Shown here piece by piece: positions 62,250 to 64,000 of a DNA stretch of 64,000 nt. Both the position numbers and the translations under genes were made by a program. The DNA lies in the NCBI GenBank assembly GCA_034421095.1, contig DAOUKR010000035.1:124001-188000 (forward strand), written 5' to 3'. Under the pieces are notes generated by a model that did no database searches, had not been told where the DNA came from, and worked only from the letters and a program-made list of their open reading frames with translations. Source of the stretch: JAGWBG01 sp034421095. Its GTDB lineage: Bacteria; Chloroflexota; Dehalococcoidia; Lucifugimonadales; JAGWBF01. The first letter of the stretch is position 1; each line of letters opens with the position of its first letter.

Positions 62250-63476
62250 CTAGATTACTCCATCTTCCGTGAGTTGTTGCAGGTCATCCTGGCTGCGTCC
62301 CAGGAGGCCGCTATAAATCTCCTGGTTGTGCATTCCCAGCGTGGGTGCCCCGGCCGGTTCGGGAAGCGGGCCGCCGGAGAAAATTACCGGGAACCCGGAG
62401 CCGATCCCCTTGACCGGCCCGTCTAGGGTGCCGTGATACATTGGCCGCAGGGTGCCCCGGTCCCAGAAATGCTGGTCGGCCATTGCCTCAGCAGTAGTGC
62501 GTACCGGAGCGCAAGCAACGTCGCCTTTTTCCAGTTGCTCTATGATTTCCTGGCGAGTGAAGTTACCTATAATCTTCTGTACGGCCCCTTGTGCTGCTTC
62601 CACGTGAATCGTCCTGGACTGGTAACTGACGAAGCGCGGGTCTTCCAGCAGTTCCGGAGCCTCCAGGGCGAGGGAGAGCCTTCGCCACTGGTCGTCGCTG
62701 GACACGGTTAGCGATATATCTCCATCCCGGGTGTGGTATAACCCGGTTGGCCCGGTCCGGCTGATGTTGCCCGTCCGCAGTGGCAGACCCTCCTCAACGT
62801 TGTCCTCCAGGTTCTCCACGAACATGAGGCTTGTCAGAGAATCCATCATGGACACGTCGAGGTACTGCCCCTGTCCGGTGCGGTCCTTCTCCCGCAAGGC
62901 TGCCAGAATGGAGTAGCAGGCGAAAAGGGGCGTAACCAGGTCGCCGATGAAGAGGCCAACCCTGGTCGGCGGGCCGTCCGGCTCTCCGGTAATGTCCATC
63001 AACCCGCTCATTCCCTGGATTTCAGGGTCGTGGGCGGGCTTGTTGGCGTAGGGGCCGGTCTGTCCATAGCCGGAAATGGAGCAGTAGACTATGCCAGGAT
63101 TGACCTCGGATACATCCATGTAGCCCACTCCCAGGCGCCTCATGGAGCCGGGCGACAGATTCTCGACAACTACATCTGATGAGCGGGCCAGCTCCAGGAA
63201 CAGGTTGCGGCCCTCCGGGTGCTTCAGGTTCAGGGTAATACTCTTGACCCCCTGGGTGCGTTTGAGAAAACGGCTGGAGATGTCCTGGTCTGACTGGGGG
63301 GAAGAGTGGACGCCGTCAGGCCCCACGTAGGGGCCGTTCCCCCGCACCGGGTCGCCACGACCCGGAACTTCCACCTTGATTACCTCCGCTCCGAGCCTGG
63401 CCAGATTCATGGCACAAAATGGGCCGGCTAGAAATACCGTAACCCCCAGCACCCTAATACCTTGCAAAGGCTTCAT
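62250..63476 (-). CDS. CaiB/BaiF family CoA-transferase (family III)
   Basis: About 408 residues from ATG 63476, which has GGGAGGG 5 bases upstream; the longer frame to 63578 would overlap the next gene. Family III features: VLGVTVFLAGPFCAMNLARLGAEVIKVE, DVVVENLSPGSMRRLGVGY and the catalytic Asp in DPEIQGMSG, plus GLFIGDLVTPLFA. It moves CoA between acyl-CoA and a free acid, typical of carnitine, formyl or bile-acid metabolism. Convergent with the Mo-hydroxylase, 7 bases apart. Confidence 0.92.
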   Translation of the reverse strand: MKPLQGIRVLGVTVFLAGPFCAMNLARLGAEVIKVEVPGRGDPVRGNGPYVGPDGVHSSPQSDQDISSRFLKRTQGVKSITLNLKHPEGRNLFLELARSSDVVVENLSPGSMRRLGVGYMDVSEVNPGIVYCSISGYGQTGPYANKPAHDPEIQGMSGLMDITGEPDGPPTRVGLFIGDLVTPLFACYSILAALREKDRTGQGQYLDVSMMDSLTSLMFVENLEDNVEEGLPLRTGNISRTGPTGLYHTRDGDISLTVSSDDQWRRLSLALEAPELLEDPRFVSYQSRTIHVEAAQGAVQKIIGNFTRQEIIEQLEKGDVACAPVRTTAEAMADQHFWDRGTLRPMYHGTLDGPVKGIGSGFPVIFSGGPLPEPAGAPTLGMHNQEIYSGLLGRSQDDLQQLTEDGVI

Positions 63477-63528
63477 GGTCCCTCCCACGAGATGGGTCAT
63501 CCCGATTGATGGTGTGTTCCTTATTCTT

Positions 63529-64000
63529 CTAGTACCTATCATTGGTCCTGATGCTATCCTCAAGCCGGAGTATAGCAAGTTGGACTTGTTTCAGGTTTTG
63601 GATTGCCTCGTTCATCAAGCCGAGATCGGTGTGGCCAATTGCGTCGTCGAGAGCGTCGAGTTTCTCGCCGAACTCGGTAAGAGTAAGAGCAACTTCAGTG
63701 GCTCTCGAACCTAACCTTGATTGCTGGTCGAGCCTGAACTCACTATACAATTCCCTCAGTGCGGTCAACTTCTCTGGGATATGCCCCGACTGCTGCTTTA
63801 CGGACTCACGAAGTCTGGCGATGTCAGCCAGTGTCATGTTAGGGTCGGGTTCATCAATCGCATCTAGTACCCCATTGATAAACCCCTTTATGCCTATTGA
63901 TTCCAGTTGATTGACAAATTCTTGTCGCAATGGAGATGTAACCTCGTCGGGTAGTTCCGTTGTTCTCTGGAAATGCCATAGTTTATCTGCGTCTATTTTG
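63529..64000 (-). CDS. Unknown helical protein, truncated at the right window edge
   Basis: The reading frame is open from the window edge to the stop at 63529, giving at least 157 residues; the internal TTG at 63930 is not necessarily the start. Composition is helical and charged (ESVKQQSGHIPEKLTALREL, LEDSIRTNDRY). No family recognised. Just upstream of the CoA-transferase on the same strand, with a gap of 52 bases, so co-transcription is possible. Confidence 0.6.
   Translation of the reverse strand, partial: KIDADKLWHFQRTTELPDEVTSPLRQEFVNQLESIGIKGFINGVLDAIDEPDPNMTLADIARLRESVKQQSGHIPEKLTALRELYSEFRLDQQSRLGSRATEVALTLTEFGEKLDALDDAIGHTDLGLMNEAIQNLKQVQLAILRLEDSIRTNDRY

Noticed and set aside
1..64000. 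tRNA, rRNA, prophage, insertion sequences, CRISPR arrays
   Set aside because: I saw no TPsiC-type cloverleaf, rRNA motif, transposase, integrase or repeat-spacer array on either strand.

Overview
The window looks like a chromosomal segment of an uncultivated, moderately GC-rich bacterium. The gene content resembles Chloroflexota of the SAR202/Dehalococcoidia type: paralogous amidohydrolases, a luciferase-like flavin monooxygenase, a CaiB-type CoA-transferase, a molybdopterin hydroxylase, an EHN-type epoxide hydrolase, and many lipoprotein solute-binding proteins with Thr/Pro-rich linkers behind the lipobox. That assignment is inference from gene content. I found no rRNA, tRNA, CRISPR array, insertion sequence or prophage. 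Promoters fit a sigma-70-like consensus with 17-18 base spacers, and many genes have an AGGAGG-like ribosome binding site.

Layout. 1-9.8 kb (minus strand): a truncated family-5 solute-binding lipoprotein; an operon of S49 peptidase, DUF4350-like membrane protein and triple-repeat lipoprotein; a small 11-residue-repeat protein; a very large lipoprotein joining a PQQ-type beta-propeller to a family-5 solute-binding domain; and a SIMPL-domain lipoprotein. 10-11.2 kb: epoxide hydrolase (plus). 11.3-18.8 kb: six consecutive paralogous metal-dependent amidohydrolases plus a HEPN-like small protein, read leftward from a strong promoter at 18.8 kb. 19-23.2 kb: glycine betaine/proline ABC transporter (ATPase, permease, binding protein). 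23.3-25 kb: an NCS2 purine/pyrimidine permease with an unusual cytosolic tail. 25.2-25.9 kb: a VapBC toxin-antitoxin pair.

26.4-32 kb: a branched-chain-amino-acid-type ABC transporter (livG-livF-livH-livM) with its binding protein convergent. 32-34.2 kb: glucose-6-phosphate dehydrogenase and a GYD protein. 34.4-38.5 kb: a TRAP transporter (P, Q, M). 38.5-45.5 kb: methyltransferase, GH15 glucoamylase-type enzyme, CopC-cupredoxin lipoprotein divergent from a two-component system, and a double-VOC protein. 45.6-50 kb: DUF2007-like protein, gamma-glutamyltransferase, class III aminotransferase, small alpha/beta hydrolase. 50.6-52.5 kb: minC-minD-minE. 52.7-63.5 kb: a catabolic cluster with MFS exporters, GlcG/HbpS protein, amidase, flavin monooxygenase, NAD epimerase, molybdenum hydroxylase large subunit and CaiB CoA-transferase. 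A truncated unknown gene runs off the right edge.

How it fits together: this is a scavenging gene set. High-affinity binding-protein systems (ABC family 5, LIV, glycine betaine, TRAP, NCS2) bring in amino acids, osmolytes, organic acids and nucleobases. The amidohydrolase array, epoxide hydrolase, amidase, flavin monooxygenase, Mo-hydroxylase and CoA-transferase could open, hydrolyse or activate diverse organic substrates. The most unusual features are the six-gene amidohydrolase array, the propeller/solute-binding fusion, the NCS2 permease with an ATPase-like tail, the peptidase/DUF4350/triple-repeat operon, and the seven-repeat helical stalk on the betaine-binding protein.
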